A stretch of DNA of 64,000 bases from Centropus unirufus (taxonomy: Eukaryota > Chordata > Aves > Cuculiformes > Centropidae). A program made the translations under genes and the position numbers. The notes beneath the pieces were generated by a model. The model searched no databases. It was given only the letters and a program-made list of their open reading frames with translations, and was not told the origin of the DNA. Below, piece by piece: positions 1 through 13,780 of this stretch. The DNA lies in the NCBI GenBank assembly GCA_013397695.1, contig VYZI01000053.1, forward strand, positions 3,450,957-3,514,956, in the 5' to 3' direction. Within the stretch, counting starts at the first letter, position 1. Each line of letters begins with the position of its first letter.

Positions 1-1199
1 TTAGTTTGTATGAGAACACAGAAACATAACTATATAAAAGAAGCTATAATGACTCATCGTGGCATCCAATTTCCAACAAAGATGGTGTTTAAGGAAATGC
101 ATAAGAAGAGATCAAGTCACTCAGTTCTGTTTGCATTTTTACTATAATAATTATTGTCTGGAGATGAGTACAGCTGGTCAGATGGTATCTGAGCACTTCA
201 TGGATTCGTGCAGTTTGCAAGGGTTTGAAAGTGTCTAACAGAAGGCCTTTTGCAATATTCAATCAGATTAATATTTGGCTGCACATTTTCCTATTATCTT
301 TGGAAAATTCTTCTTCTGCTCACACTTAGAGAATGTGATGTAGGGTATTGTTACTCTAGAAAGCCTGTAGAAAGGTCCAGGGCTGACCAGAATGTATAGA
401 CCCCTCTATCCAAGTTTAGCCTTAGTTCTCACTTAGTTTCAAAGAGTAAGAGCTTTGAACTGTAGTCTCTGACTCAGACTTTTCCACTATTCATCTTCTC
501 ATTTGCCAACCAATAGGCTTGCTCCGCATATTAACTCACAACTTCCCTCTAAAATGCCTCGACATATATTTATTATGCAAAATGAAAGTGTATAATTGCT
601 CTCACATCACTTTTTCCTTTCAGTGCAAATTTATCAAGTTATTCTACATTTGTCACTTAGTATATTAAAAAACACTAAAATGATGTATTTCAATTAACAC
701 AGCAGTTCTATGGGGTTGTATTGTTATCTGGCTTAAGCAGGCAAGCAGCAGAGGCAAACTGAACCAAACAACAGAAACTAATATTAGCAACACTTTGCTT
801 ATTGCCTTGGCAATAAACAGCTGAAGGATAATGTGATGAGGAGAGATGAATCCTCATCAAATTCTAAGTTCCATCTACTAAATAAATTAGTAGTGTCATC
901 AGTATCGTTGCTACATTTGCTCTGCACAATAGCTGCTCTAGCACTGCTGCTCCTCTTCAGTACTGACCCCCCAGCACTGCTGAATGCGAAAGGCTGACTT
1001 CAAGGATGGAAGACACAAAGAAGCCTGGCCCTGTTCCTAACAGGCAATACGGTTTCCATTGCGGGTGTGGAGAGACAAAAGATGTTAAAATTAGATCTGC
1101 TTGTAATTCTCTTATGCATTCATGCATTTATTTATTGCTTATTAAAAAGGACACGCAGCTAGCTTTGCCTAACTGGACTAAATTTCCCCTCTGTCCCAA

Positions 1200-1364
1200 A
1201 GTTATCAAGCACTGGAATGGGCTGCACAGGGAGATGGAGTCTCCATCCCTGGAGTTATTTATAAGACAGTGGGACAAGGTTTAATATGGTTTAATAGTGG
1301 CCATGCACGGTTGGACTTGATGATCTCAAAAGTCTTTTCAACCAAATGAGTCTGTGATTCTATG
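1200..1364 (+). mobile_element. CR1 LINE, 3'-end fragment
   Basis: The segment runs from AGCACTGGAATGGGCTGC through CCATCCCTGGAG to TGATCTCAAAAGTC and ends GTGATTCTATGA, the usual 3' order of avian CR1. It is 5'-truncated like most CR1 copies. Confidence 0.85.
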
Positions 1365-2156
1365 AAAATGAAAGGATTACCCTAAAAAAAATAAAAAATA
1401 AAAAACTGGAACTGAAATAAAAAGTGAAAAATCCGGTGAACCGGAGGTACTAGGTCAACCCATAGCAATTTCAGATGTTCCCACTTCCAATTATTTGTTT
1501 CTGCCTGTCTGCTGGAGGTTCTGGCTTCTGCAGCAAAGTTAAGGAAATGGAAGATGTTAACATTCCTCAGGAAGCTCAACGCAAAGTCTGATGGCACTGT
1601 CTGAACCAGCCAGGAATTGGTTTCAGATAAGGCTCTAAACACCGCATCTCCATATCTTAAGTTGTCATACCCATTTGCTAATGGAGCGCACTTCTAAGCC
1701 CTCAAACCAACTGGGATAAATTGAGACACTGAGATAAGCATAAGAGGATAAATAAGGATGTGATACACTCTAGTCATTAGTCTGCAGTTAGTTTAATGCT
1801 AAATCAATTACTGATAACAGCATAAACTCTGGCAGCTTAGAATTTATAGTAGGCTGAAGGCTCCAACTGCGGTGCCGCCAGCTAGAAGGGTTTCATTTTT
1901 GTGGGCTCTCATTTTGCCATGGCAGCAATATTTCTCGTGATCAGGGCAGATAAGCTGAAATTATGTGAGCTGCAGTTGGTCACCCTTTTGGGTGACAGGT
2001 CTATAGGAATTAAGGCACACAGACTGAAGGTGATAGAAATCCTTCAGACCGTACAGAATTTCCCAAAGGTTACACAAGGAAAAATACTGGTGGTAGGTTA
2101 TATCCATGCAGCTGAAAGGGTTTTGACAGACCAAGAGTGCCATTGCAGAAATCGTG

Positions 2157-3606
2157 GTCAAAATAATTGTGTCCAGAATTATTGTTACTAAGCCAAACCT
2201 TTCAGTGCTTGTGGCTTTCCTCTCTCCCTTGTCCTATAATTCCTCTCTTGAATTTGTGATGTCTGTTCCTGCACAACCAGCATTCCTTGAGAAGCCCCAG
2301 ACAATGATTTAATACCTCAGATACTTCTTTAATGCAATAGTAAGAAAACAATAGCTGGTTTTACTAATGTTTATGGTATTTGCTTTATTGCCAATTTCAG
2401 TGTAAAGGTAGGCTGGGTTTTATGGTTGATTTTTTTTTTTAATAACATGGCTGCAGATGTATTTTTTTTCCTTATCTACCATAAAAAATGCAGAAGTACA
2501 TAATACCACACTTTATGCTAGGTTGCCAGCTGATGTTAATTGACAATGCCTCATTTTCTACAAAATTAAAGGTTATTTATTTCCTGCTCGTAAGCACTCA
2601 AAGTACAGAAAGCCACTCCTTTCTGAGTAAACATGCACACATGGATCAAGGTAATTCTCCTACCTTCTTTTTATTGACAGTGTAATATACAGAGCCTGTA
2701 TTGATCAAAAATGAGCACAGCCTGCCATGAGCTTGAAAAAATGGCACCAGCGTATCTTATGCAGATAAAATTCAAGTTGTACAGAATGATTCACCATCAC
2801 ATCAATCCCAGGCAAGAGGACTTCTGTAATTAGTCTTCAGGAACCCCTGAACTGATGACTAAAACCATAAAATAAACTCATGGCATATTTTGAATAATTT
2901 TTTTTACTTCTTTCAGGAAATAAGTAACCATACAGCAATATTTTTCCTGCTTCATGAGGTGTATCATGCAACCCATACTATCACCTCCCTTCAACTCAAT
3001 TTCTAGTATTAGTTGATTAACAATTGTTATAGATAATTAATACAAAACTTTCTAAAACTAAAGCTAAAACTTTCCAATCATTGCATTTTCTTTTTATGCA
3101 GAGTAACCAAATCAGCAGAGATGTGGCAAATAAAAAATATTCTATTCTAAAACCAAGATGGAGTAGTTATACACTGCATCCACAACTACCTATTAAGTCT
3201 TAATTACTCATAACATGGATCTTTACTTACCTACAGAATGTATGTATACATGTATTTAGTAATATAGTAGTTCTGTTTCTTATAGGCTTTTAAAAATCAC
3301 TAATGTATTTTTAAATTAACTGCAATAATGGTATTAATAAAGAATTTCAGGGTGGCTAAAAAAGAACTAACACTTCCGTAGGATATGATCATCATCCTAA
3401 GGCTTTTTTTCAGGGCAACAATCTACGTGTTATTTACTGTAATCTTTTGAAATGCAGTGAGTTTCAGTGCTGATATTATAGCTTGAACCCATCACCATAT
3501 GGAAGTAATTAAAATATAGATGAAGACAGATTTACCTCTTCAGAGATAGGCGAGGACAAGCTGTCAAAATAATTGTGTCCAGAATTATTATTACTAAGCC
3601 AAATCT
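2157..3606. repeat. 44-base direct repeat, copies 1.4 kb apart
   Basis: Positions 2157-2200 and 3563-3606 are the same 44 bases (starting GTCAAAATAATTGTGTCCAG) with two transition differences. Similarity ends abruptly on both sides. They may be two fragments of a dispersed repeat or a local duplication. I do not recognise the family. Confidence 0.8.
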
Positions 3607-3889
3607 GTTAAGTAATTACATTAGACAAAAATTAATGATTTTGGTCACTATACAGAAAAAAAATCTATAAGGCATTGTCATGGATTCCTATTCAGAAATA
3701 AATGTGATATTGGTAAGCTCACAGCAACTTCTGTTTGGAAGGTCAAGCTGGTAATTTCCTGCAAAATAATCAAGCATTTTGCATTGCTCTAGGGGGAAGA
3801 GATTTTTGGCAACATCTTTTACCATTCTACAAGTCTCTTTACATTAGCTTTTAGAGACACATTAATCCTGTGAAGGTAATTTTACTCAC

Positions 3890-4034
3890 ACTGTTCTTCC
3901 CACTCCTGGTCATCATCGCTGTGTTGACTATGCTGCTGAGCTTGCTTGAGGCTCAGATACAACTCTTTTGCTCGGATTTCTTCCTGCTGCCTTATTTGCT
4001 CTTCACCTTTTTGTCTTTCCTCTTCTTCTCTTTT
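3890..4034 (-). CDS. SH2D4B: SH2D4B coding exon 4
   Basis: The exon is 145 bases, with acceptor TTATTCCTAG and a strong donor GTGAGT (complement of 3884-3889). The translation is KREEEERQKGEEQIRQQEEI, then RAKELYLSLKQAQQHSQHSD and DDQEWEEQ plus one base. This matches the human SH2D4B region with [23 protein letters not shown] and EREWEEQL. It continues the Glu/Lys/Arg/Gln-rich helix of exon 3. The next exon should begin with two bases completing a Leu codon; I could not find it between 1 and 3883. Confidence 0.9.
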
Positions 4035-4255
4035 CTAGGAATAATGAAGTGAAACAAAGGTGACTAAATTGTACACCAAATGCTAAGGCACTGCGTCAGT
4101 TGCTTCCTCCCATACAGTAGTTGCATTACCTTGCACAAATCATCCTTCACTTCTAACTTGGAATTTCTCACACATCACAATAGGCTAAAAAGGGTTTCTA
4201 ACCTCTTGGGAATTTCTGAGGAAGGGGTGCTTTGAGATGCGTAGGTATCACGGGA

Positions 4256-4402
4256 ATAATCATGGAATCACTAAGGTTGGGAAAGACCTCTAAGATCAAG
4301 TCCATCAACCCCACATCACCGAGCCTACTAAACCACGTCCCAAAGTTCCATGTTTTCACATTTTTAATGCCTCCAGGCACGGATATTTCCCCACTTCCAC
4401 AC
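4256..4402 (-). mobile_element. CR1 LINE 3'-end fragment (reverse)
   Basis: On the plus strand it reads AATCATGGAATCACTAAGG, GGAAAGACCTCTAAGATCAAG and CCTACTAAACCACGTCCC, the reverse complement of a CR1 3' end. The interior is eroded. Confidence 0.8.
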
Positions 4403-7400
4403 GAACCCGTAAGTATCTAAGACCTGAAATCTATACGGAAAATTTGTTTCATCACATGGCACCAAAGTCTGTGCTATCCTACAACCTATAAGTAATGCTA
4501 TGATCTATAAGCAGTTCACATGTACTCCCATGGAGATATTACTGCCACTCAAGCAGTATAAGCATCATTTATCTCTAATAAATATTCCCAATTTCCATTG
4601 GTAGCCAAGAAGCAGATTTAATTCATTGTTCAGCTGAACTCCCCAAAACCGGACTTCATGAAGTGTTATTCATATTACTGAAATAATTTGAATTATGAGT
4701 AAGAGCAGTTTTTAATTTAATTTTACAATAGAACCAACACTATTTCCTTTGGGGTAACAAAGTTATGGATAAGATTTTGTTATAAGTCACTGAGTAAAAT
4801 CACCCTAAATTACAAGTTACCTAATCTAAACTAGAAATAAGGGAAGCCCAAAGTAGATTGTGAGTTGTTGCAAAACATTAATCCTACCAAATTTCTAGGT
4901 TGAAGCAACTGACATCCAGTCGAATAAAAGCTGGTGAAATTCTTTTTTACATTACAGGGTTTGGGAAGATCTTTCTGTCTTTTTAACTCACTTTTGCTTA
5001 TTAAAGGTCAGAAGAAGGATTTCATAAGATCTTTACACTTTCCTAACTTTGCTCCTGTTCAGTGTTATTTTGGTATTTTAGTGTTTCGTTGCAATGGGAC
5101 CAGCAATAGGTGAGCACAGGAAAAAAAAAAAACCAAAACCCAAACAAACTCTAAACTTCAAAACAACTTTCTCAAATGCACCAATACGTTCTATCAATAA
5201 CCCGAGCTGATATATTCGAGTAAATGTTTAGTTACAGACTTTGTACTGGTAATGTTCTTTTCTCTTAAGACACGGCATGATGTAAAGTCTGCAAATTATG
5301 TTCAGAAGGGATCTCTCCTGGTCTCAAAAGGCAATCAGACATATTTAGCCTCCTTTGTAATTATTCTGTATTTGTGCTCTGTGAACTTTGTGGAAGGGCA
5401 TGTTTTCTAAGTTTGAAAACAAACTTTCACCACAGCAGGACTCCCAGCATGACCAAAATGATCCATGGTCTATTTTAATAAGCGCTACAAATACCAGTGG
5501 AAAATGGGGCTAAAAACTGACTTCTGTGACTGTCTAAACTCAGTTTGTGTGGCAATGCCAAATTAAGCCTTTGTGATGTTGCTTATGATCCTGAAAAAAG
5601 TTACTCACATACCTGCTTTGTTTTCTTCCTGTTCAGTGTCTGAAGATGCTACTTACATGAAAATTCACAGTACGTATAAATCTTCATTATAATTCAGCCT
5701 CTTTTCAGGCCGAAGGGGGTTGAACTATTTGAAAGCTATATAATGTTTAGTAAAAGTATATACTAAGTGATTAACACTTCCCTATAGTAAACAGTTCGTG
5801 GTTTATAATCCATTAGAGAAGTACTCATTCAAAGGCTGTCTGCCCTACCTTGACACCTGCCAGGGCACAAACATCAAAAGTAGCCCCAAGATAAGCAACC
5901 TGACTGTCCAAATAAAGTTGTTTATTACCCCTAAGAAGGACTCCTACATGTTTTGCCATGGTGAAAGAGGTATCTGGGACATCAATCTGGGAAACAGAAA
6001 AAAAACTTGCAGTCCACTATAAGTAGGGAAAGGGAGTTTTTTTCCTCCTTCCCTGCCCCCAGGTCTTTCTAATTCTGCAAAAGTTATCTATTGTTAACCA
6101 GAAATCTGGAATTAAAGGAAAACATCTAATTCTTTTCAGAAGACAGCTTTCCAAAGCAAACAATACTGCTGTCCGCAGCCTTTAGAAGCTCAGTGAGGTC
6201 CAGAAGCAGCAGGAGGAGTCAGGACTGTTTGGTTGGCCAGGTCGTGGATCACAACAGTACATTTAAGGCAGAATGACATGTTATATTTGCATGAATATTG
6301 AAATAGCAGTGAAAATCCAAGTGTAAACAAACAAAGGCAGATGTCTTGAGTTCCACAGGGACAGTTTGTTTAGGAATAGTCAACTCAGAGTAGGAAAACA
6401 GAACAAATGCAAACCTCTACCTTTTGAAAGAACTCAACTGCTTTTGCATTTCCTAAGTAACACAAATCAGCATTTCTCTATCTAGCATAGGGAAGCTCCA
6501 CCAGTTTACACCAGCAGACATTCTCGGTAATACAACAAATCAATGGAATTGAAATATTGAGTATTAACAGTGATGCACCTGTGTAGTGAAGAATAGTTCT
6601 ATAAAACACACGATGAATGATATATTACGCTGCTGTTACTATTTTTGAGAAAGAAAAGCCTAGTGTTGCTCTTCAGTCAGTTCTAATACTGGCACCTTTG
6701 ATTATTTCTAACATCATCCTCCCATTGTTATCTCCCAAGTTTTAACAAGATTAGTTGAATACAGTTCACTATTTTTTAAAAGTCTATGCTTCTAGGAAGT
6801 AATGATATCAAACCTAGCAGCTTCTTCAAGTTAAGGAAAAAAATAAGGTAAATTATCTTTTCAAAAACCCCATGGAATGAGGGTACATTTCAATTGCTCA
6901 CAAATTGCTTTATTCCCTTCTTGGAAAAAGTATGCAATCAGCTATTCTTTATTCTTATGAGAATATTTATTCGCTTAGACTCATTATCTAAAAAAATCCA
7001 ATACATCTAGGTTCTCCTTTCAGGAAGATGGACAGCCACAGACATAATCCTGGGTTATCAAAACGTTTTCTATTCAACATCTGAAACCACAAGGTAAGAT
7101 TAACATGGGGGTGGCGGGGTGAGGAGTCAATCTCACTGCAGTTTCCCTGAATCAAACAAGAATTTGGTCATACGTTTGTTTATTTTTTTAATGTAGCTAT
7201 TGTTGAAGCATTTGTAGTAAAAAATGAACCTGACTAAAACAACTCAAACCCATAAACTATAATTCAAGTAAAGTTTGAGTATTTGGTAATAAAAAGCAGC
7301 AATACCTACTAAGAAGATTCACCTTTTGGGGGTTTTTAGTGAAAAGAAGGAGATATAAGTGAAAGAAGAGACAATAATTTAATGGTTAATTGAATGCTGA

Positions 7401-7889
7401 CACTTTATTCTGAATTCACAAAACTTTTTTCATATTCTCTCCTTTTTAAAAAAAGGAAATTTTAAAATTCTATTCTTATTCAAATTAAAGCACAAATCAA
7501 TGTGCAAGTATATTCTACCACTCTTTAAAGGTGTATGAGGAAAAAAAACCAAACACCTTGATGGCATCACACGGGAAAGAAAAGTCACCCTTCTGTGACA
7601 TATGAGTAAAATCTGGATTGTATTTAAAATTAACAACAATCAAGCCTTTTTTTTTTTTTCAAATGCAAAACTGAGCTTCTGCCTACCATGGCTCTGGGTT
7701 TTTTTTCTGGAGAGCCTTGCAGATGCAGGGCAGCAAAATGAGTGCCAGCCTGCCCAGGGCAAAGCCTGCGAGACGTATCTGTTACAAGTCCTCTCCAGTG
7801 CAAGGGATGTTTGGGATTTCCTCAGGGCTTCAGGCTGGCAAAAAGCATCTTTGGAATCCCAGAGAGATGCAGCTGGCAGTTTGGCAAAG

Positions 7890-7973
7890 GTTTAAGTAAT
7901 GGTCCAGTAGGGGACAGGTAGAGTTAGGCTCAATGATCTCAAAAGTCTTTTTCAACTAAATAATTCTATGATT
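7890..7973 (+). mobile_element. CR1 LINE, short 3'-end fragment
   Basis: GGCTCAATGATCTCAAAAGT followed by CTTTTTCAACTAAATAATTC and TATGATTA matches the last part of a CR1. The 5' limit is uncertain; sequence from about 7700 may belong to the same copy. Confidence 0.65.
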
Positions 7974-8549
7974 AATTATAGCTGCTGTCAATCTCCCGAG
8001 AGCCCTCAGAATCCCCCCTGAGGACAGGCAGACATTGCAGCTACCTGCCACTGAGCTGAGAGCACAGTTCCTCCCCAGATCTTAGCCCTTAGGTCTCCCT
8101 GCTCCAACGAAAGGAATCTGGAAATCCCAGGATCTGCAGCTCCAAGAGAGCCTGTTCTCACCAAGGCTGACACAGCAGGCTGAATTCCGAGATCAGCAAG
8201 CTCTACAAACCCACATGACAGTTTCCAACAGAGCTGTGAGTATAAGCAGAAATATATCCAGCCCTTCCCAGCCTTTTTCTGAGAAAATTCACTCACTTGC
8301 CTCAGAACATAAAGCGTTTGCAGAGATTTTATTTTCTTCTCTACTCCCGTTGTCTCAAAAGGAGCACAGAGGCTGCAACACTTCACTGTGCATGTATTTG
8401 CACAGAGACAAATGCATGAAATGCAGTCGTGATTTATGTAGAGGAAGCTGTTTCCATCATGGATGTGCCCCAGGCCGTGTTATTCACACATGGGCCACAG
8501 AGGTAGGTAACAACATGCTCTGGTTCACAAAGACCCTCTTTTAGATGAG

Positions 8550-8743
8550 ATGGAAAACAAATAACTGGAACAGGTTGTCCAGAGAAGCCGTGGCTGCTCC
8601 ATCCCTGGAGGTGTCCAAGGCCAGGCTGGATGGGGCTTTGAGCAACCTGATCCAGTGGGAGGTGGCTCTGCCCATGGCAAGGGGACTGGAACTGAATGGG
8701 TTTTAAGGTCCCTTCCAAACCAAACCATACTAGGATTCTATGA
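8550..8743 (+). mobile_element. CR1 LINE, 3'-end fragment
   Basis: It contains AACTGGAACAGGTTGTCCAG, CCATCCCTGGAGGTGTCCAA, GAGCAACCTGATCCAGTGG and a terminal AGGATTCTATGAC. This is a well-preserved CR1 tail, less decayed than the copy 0.6 kb upstream. Confidence 0.9.
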
Positions 8744-10929
8744 CTGTTCCTGATTGGGAGAGATCAGAGATTTATTGCACACACTGGAGCAGACTCTGCT
8801 TGGGTAACTTGTCATAGATCCAGTGAAAATCTACCAAGAGTTTCTCTATGGATCTTAGGGACTCTTCACAGCTTGAATTCTGGATATGTAAACTATCTTC
8901 ACAAGAGGCTCAGATTTTCCCATTTACCCATGAAAAACATCAGTGCTTTCCCAGTTTTCACTCACAGTCCAGCAGCGTAATCATTACTGATGCTCCTGGG
9001 GAAAAGATTTTTCTTTAAAATTAATATCACGTTTCCTCAGAAGTAGGATAGAAAACCCAGAAGACCAAAATCCCAGCAGAAACTAACAGCTGCCTCACTT
9101 CCACAATTTCTAGAGATAGCTGCATAGAAAAAAAAAAAAAAAGAATTTCTGAACTATGGACGCACAGAAGAAAATAAAATGAAGTATTACTGAATTATTG
9201 TAATTGCGATTGAATGTACCCAATTGAGACATTTTAAGAATTAAGTGAGAGCCAAACCCCAGCAAGAAGCTGTTGTCATATTCCTGGAATATAAGTACGC
9301 TGTCCCTGGGAAGGAGTTCTGTGTTTTCTGAGCACAACAAAGCGCAGAGCTGAATTTAAAAGCTTCTTTGCACTTAAGAGCTAACAGGCCCACTCAAGTG
9401 CTTTGTGCTTACTTGGAGCCAAGAGGTTTTTTGAGATCAGGACAGAATTCTCATGGGTATATCATAAGAAGCCAGCAGTACTGTAAGTGGTGTTTTTTAC
9501 ATTTTCCTGTATTCCTAAACACCTGGCAGCAATTATCTGAAGAACCAGGTCCACGGCACTTTTGGGCACAGTAAAGCACTCAGACATGCATTTAAAGCCC
9601 ATCCAAGTCAACAGGACTGAAGTGTGCTCTGTCTATTAAGCATAAATTGTCTTTATTAGAGATTTCCTGAACTGATGCACTACGTATTCTGTTCTCTGGA
9701 GGTTGATTGTAAACCTGTCTTCTTTGATGAGACTGAAAACTGTTAGCACATAGAAACTCTTGGATACACACCTTAAAAAAGCTCCCTTTACTCACAAAAA
9801 TCCTAAATGGAATTAAAGGTGATGAACTTGCATCCAAAAAGAAATTGTGGCAGGAAATTATAATGCACTGTTACTCTCTTCTTGCCTATCAAGAGAATAA
9901 GGATTATTTCTCCTTAAGTGCCACAGTCATTAAAACTCCTACTAAATCTTTTTTGACACATGAAGAAAAACATTGCCCATAAAAGTTTATATGCAGCTTT
10001 TGGTTAACACACATTTCATCTCCCAAGGAATTTTTAAGAAGAAATCTAACTTTACTGTTAACTGTGCTTATATTATTAAAATTGACAGGTCTCTGACGTC
10101 ATATAGACACTATCTTTATGTAGACCATATGAAAGCAAACTTCGAGAGTATCTCTGTTATTTCTAAATGTAGCTGAAGGATATTACCCACCCTGGTTGTC
10201 TGACATTCCTACCTTTAATTTGTCCTAGCTCAGTACATTGTTCAAGTCTCTTAATGACAGCAACTGATAACAGTAGGAAATTATGCCTGTGATCTCAGCC
10301 TTTGTGAATTAGTAAAAAGATTAATGATAGTAATTGGTTCTCTTATTTGTCCTTTGCAATAGCTGCATAGAAGAATAGCCGTCCTTAAACTGCAAAAATA
10401 GAGCAGTCAACATTTATATTCTAGCATCATAAATTAAAGGCATTTCTGCTTAAGAAACACCAAGGAAAGCAATACTTTTCTAATAGTGCTGGAAAAAGAA
10501 ACGGGGATCATCATTCACTTTGATATGTGAGATACCATTTATCTAGTGCAGACAGTCCTGAAGTCCTATGATAGGTCAAGAGGGAAAAAAAAACGCTTTT
10601 TAAAAAGGAGGGTTTGTGATACAATACGCTTAGAAATTAAACACATCAGCAGAAAGCACAGTTTCAATCTCCCAACTCAAAATGCTTCAAAGAGGATGAA
10701 GCAATAGCAGAGACTGAACTCTTCATATCCCGATTTGGAAACCACTTTAAATGCGGTCCAGTCAACATCACAGAAGGATGATTACCGATGTATTAAATAT
10801 TTTAAACCTGTTAAAGTGGGCTTGCTAACTGATCTGCATCTCATTCCATGCCCTGAATCATTCATGAAAGGTACATTTCTTTGTGATTTCAAGGATAGCA
10901 GTCATACATGAGTAGATTCATTAATTGCT

Positions 10930-11371
10930 GGAGCGTGTCAAGAGAAGGGCAGCGAAGCTGGGGAAGGATCTGGAACACAACTCATGATGAGCAGCTGAGG
11001 GAACTGAGATTGTTTAGCCTGGAGAAGAGGAGGTTGAAGTGAGACCTTATTGCTCTCTACAGCTACCTAAAGGAGGCTGTAGTGAGGCAGGTGTTGGATA
11101 TTTCCCCCAAGTAACAAGTGACAGAACAAGAGGAAATAGCCTCAAATTGCACCAGCAGAGGTTTAGTTCAGATACAAAGAAATATTTCTGTACTGGAAGA
11201 CTGCTGAAGCATTGGAATAGACTGCCCAGGGAAGTGGTAGAGCTAACACCCCTGCAGGTGTTCAACAAAGGTGTAGACATGGCATTCAGGACATCGTTTG
11301 GTAGGCATGGTGGTGGTGGGCTGATGGTTGGACTTGGTGATCTCAGCGGTCCAACCTTAATGATTTTATCA
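10930..11371 (+). mobile_element. CR1 LINE, about 0.44 kb 3' fragment
   Basis: The copy starts at GAGCGTGTCAAGAGAAGGGC and passes GAGCAGCTGAGGGAACTGAG, TTTAGCCTGGAGAAGAGGAG, GCTCTCTACAGCTACCTAAA and TTGGACTTGGTGATCTCAG, the canonical CR1 order. A 117-codon open frame inside it is LINE-derived, not a gene. Confidence 0.92.
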
Positions 11372-13780
11372 ACTTTTTGTAGTCGGATGTAGATTCCAGA
11401 AACACAACTTCCCTATTTTCTTTCTAGGTACCTTTCCAGCCATTCTGCTTGTATATATTTCACGTTCTTCTTACACTGCCCAACAGGAGTTATCAAAAGG
11501 ATAAAACGGGAGGGAGAAGGAAAGTCAAATGAGCTCAAATAAGCCAGCAGGGAGAGAAGATAACAACTACCCCGATGCTTGTGAGATTCACAAGTCTTGA
11601 AATGCTTTTATTGTTTTTAAGTGGTTCTACAGCATTTTGCCAAAATCTGTTCGATTATCTATTACCAGGTAATAGAGAAGTTGCATTCCTGAATAGCAAA
11701 AGTGTGGTGTAAAAGCACCACAATCCTGCATTTGAATCTCTGCTGGTGGAACCCTATGCTAGTCTAAATCCCTGCTAACAGAACTCAAATTGTAGACCTA
11801 ATTGAAGACCCAGAGCTGGAAGTGTAATTAGGTTATGTTATTGTACTAATACAGCAAATGGCAGGAGTGCACTCAATAAAGGGCATTTAAAAATGACCAC
11901 TGTAGAATATCTTGTTTCCAAGCTCGTTTTGAAGCCAAAGAGTTAATTTCTGCTGGGTCTTGGCTTAAAAATGTCGGTCTATTTATTTAAATTTGTGTAA
12001 ATATTCTCTTCAATGCTTGATTTAAAGGAAACTACTGGAGAGGGAGAATGGCTCTATTGGTTCTGTATCTTTAATATAATAAATATGTTGACAGCATTAG
12101 GAATAGGGCTAAAGACAAACATTACTACTTGAAATTCAAAGTAGAAACTAAATCAAATTCTGATCCTACTTACAGCAGTGCAATTCTTGCTTCTACCAGG
12201 CATGTAGTTGGATGGAGGATACCTACTAACTTCCTGCGAAATGGTGGGAACAGAGATCACTGGGACACTACCTTCCCATCAATACAAAAATGAGCAGAAT
12301 TTGGTGTCGTTCCTTTTAAATTGTACCAACAAAGGAAAGACTAGTTTTCACTAACAGAAGATTCTGATTGCTGGCCGCTAAAAGCCTCACAAGTCGCTCC
12401 CTCTTCTTTTTGAAAAAGTCTCTTTGAAACAGAATAACAGCGAGCTCATGAGCATTTACCCCATAGTGTGCTCTGTAAATCAACCACAGAGATATAAGCT
12501 AACAGTCCTATTTTGGTCTTTGTTCAAGAGGCTTTGCTTTCCAGAAAGCAGAGGAAAGAACATTTAATGAGTTATTCTGCTCATTATTCATATATTAATA
12601 AAAGCATTTGAAATGCATAGTTTCATTACTCATTGACAGCAAATTTCAAAGGCTCTGTTCTTTCCTATGAATCCAAATTAATTGTGGAAAGGTAAGTCAG
12701 CAGCTTTGTGCAGAGGAGGCTACAGGAACCACCCTTGCTTTGTGCTACATAGCCACCCTCAAATCCCAGTCCCATGCTTTCTAGAATGACAAGTAACTTG
12801 CTAACTGTAGTTTATAATCAAACCACATAAATTTAACTCAGAGTTTTTCAGCATTTCTCCCATCACTGAGGAATAAGGGTCTAGCTGCACTTTCCACACC
12901 TTTAATCATCATGCCAGGAAGGGAAAAATAACATAGCAAGCAGTCAGCAGGGGAGAGGCGTATAGATAGAAGACACTTGATGCTGATCTCCTAGGAGTCA
13001 TATTTTGCTACAAGCTTTCTCCATGGAAACTCAGCCTCACCACCGAGCACACATCCCAGACTCAGAAGACTGTGATAATTTCTCTGCATGCTAAACCAAT
13101 TATATTTTGTTTTCTCCTTTTTAAACAAGTTCTTATTTTTATAACGTAATTTTAGAAGGGCAGACAGTGAGGTCCGCTTTTCCTGTTTAGTTTTCAAAGT
13201 GTTATTTTCACAAAGAGATTGTAAAAAAGATATTATTTCAAACAAACATTAAAATACTATAACTGAGCTCATTGAAAATTCATGATGAAGTCAATAAAAA
13301 TTAGGCAAATTAACTTCTCCCACCAAACCCAAGTGGACTTCTCCCATACAGTGAGTAGAAGGACCCACCCCTCATTATTTTTAAAAAAGTAGTAACAGAA
13401 TTTTCAAGTTAAATATGGGAACAACTTATTTGAAAGACACAAAACGTGTTCATGCAAACTAACTTAAAATGAGACATTTCACAATTGTACATTTTTTCAC
13501 CCAGTATGATTCAGTCAGCACAGCTGACTGAACAATCCTCTTAATGCGTGAGCTGAATAACCAGTTTGATTGTCCTGACACTTTTGAATGAGATATGTAA
13601 TTTTTTCACATCACTCACCCAGCTGCGCTGGTGAACACCGTGTAGCTATTTGTATATTCCAGGCTGAAAAATTACAGCTCTGGGTATTAAAGCTTATTAA
13701 TAAACATGCATGAAAGGTTAGAAGAAATTTTAATTTATACAAAAATACTATTAAAAAAAACTAAGATATTCTATGCAAAC

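Larger units (their letters stand above)
1..3889 (-). other. SH2D4B intron 4 (partial), noncoding
   Basis: AT-rich sequence downstream (on the minus strand) of SH2D4B exon 4. I looked for the following exon, which in the family carries the end of the charged helix and the linker to the SH2 domain, and saw none. Contents are a short CR1 3' fragment near 1.2-1.36 kb, a 44-base direct repeat (2157-2200 and 3563-3606), and small open frames without recognisable content. Confidence 0.6.
4035..13780 (-). other. SH2D4B intron 3
   Basis: A 9.7 kb intron between SH2D4B exons 3 and 4. It contains four CR1 fragments (4256-4402 minus; 7890-7973, 8550-8743 and 10930-11371 plus) and homopolymer runs, for example near 5130 and 9130. 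A possible conserved noncoding stretch lies near 12.54-12.76 kb. Open frames here, including a 126-codon one at 8006-8386 minus, have no recognisable domain. Confidence 0.75.

Noticed and set aside
1..3880. Search for the next SH2D4B exon and the SH2 domain
   Set aside because: No minus-strand stretch with the expected FLVR-type or linker motifs and splice sites was seen.
8006..8386. 126-codon minus-strand open frame
   Set aside because: It lies between two CR1 tails; no domain, probably chance or repeat-derived.
11039..11392. 117-codon open frame
   Set aside because: Entirely inside a CR1 3' fragment.
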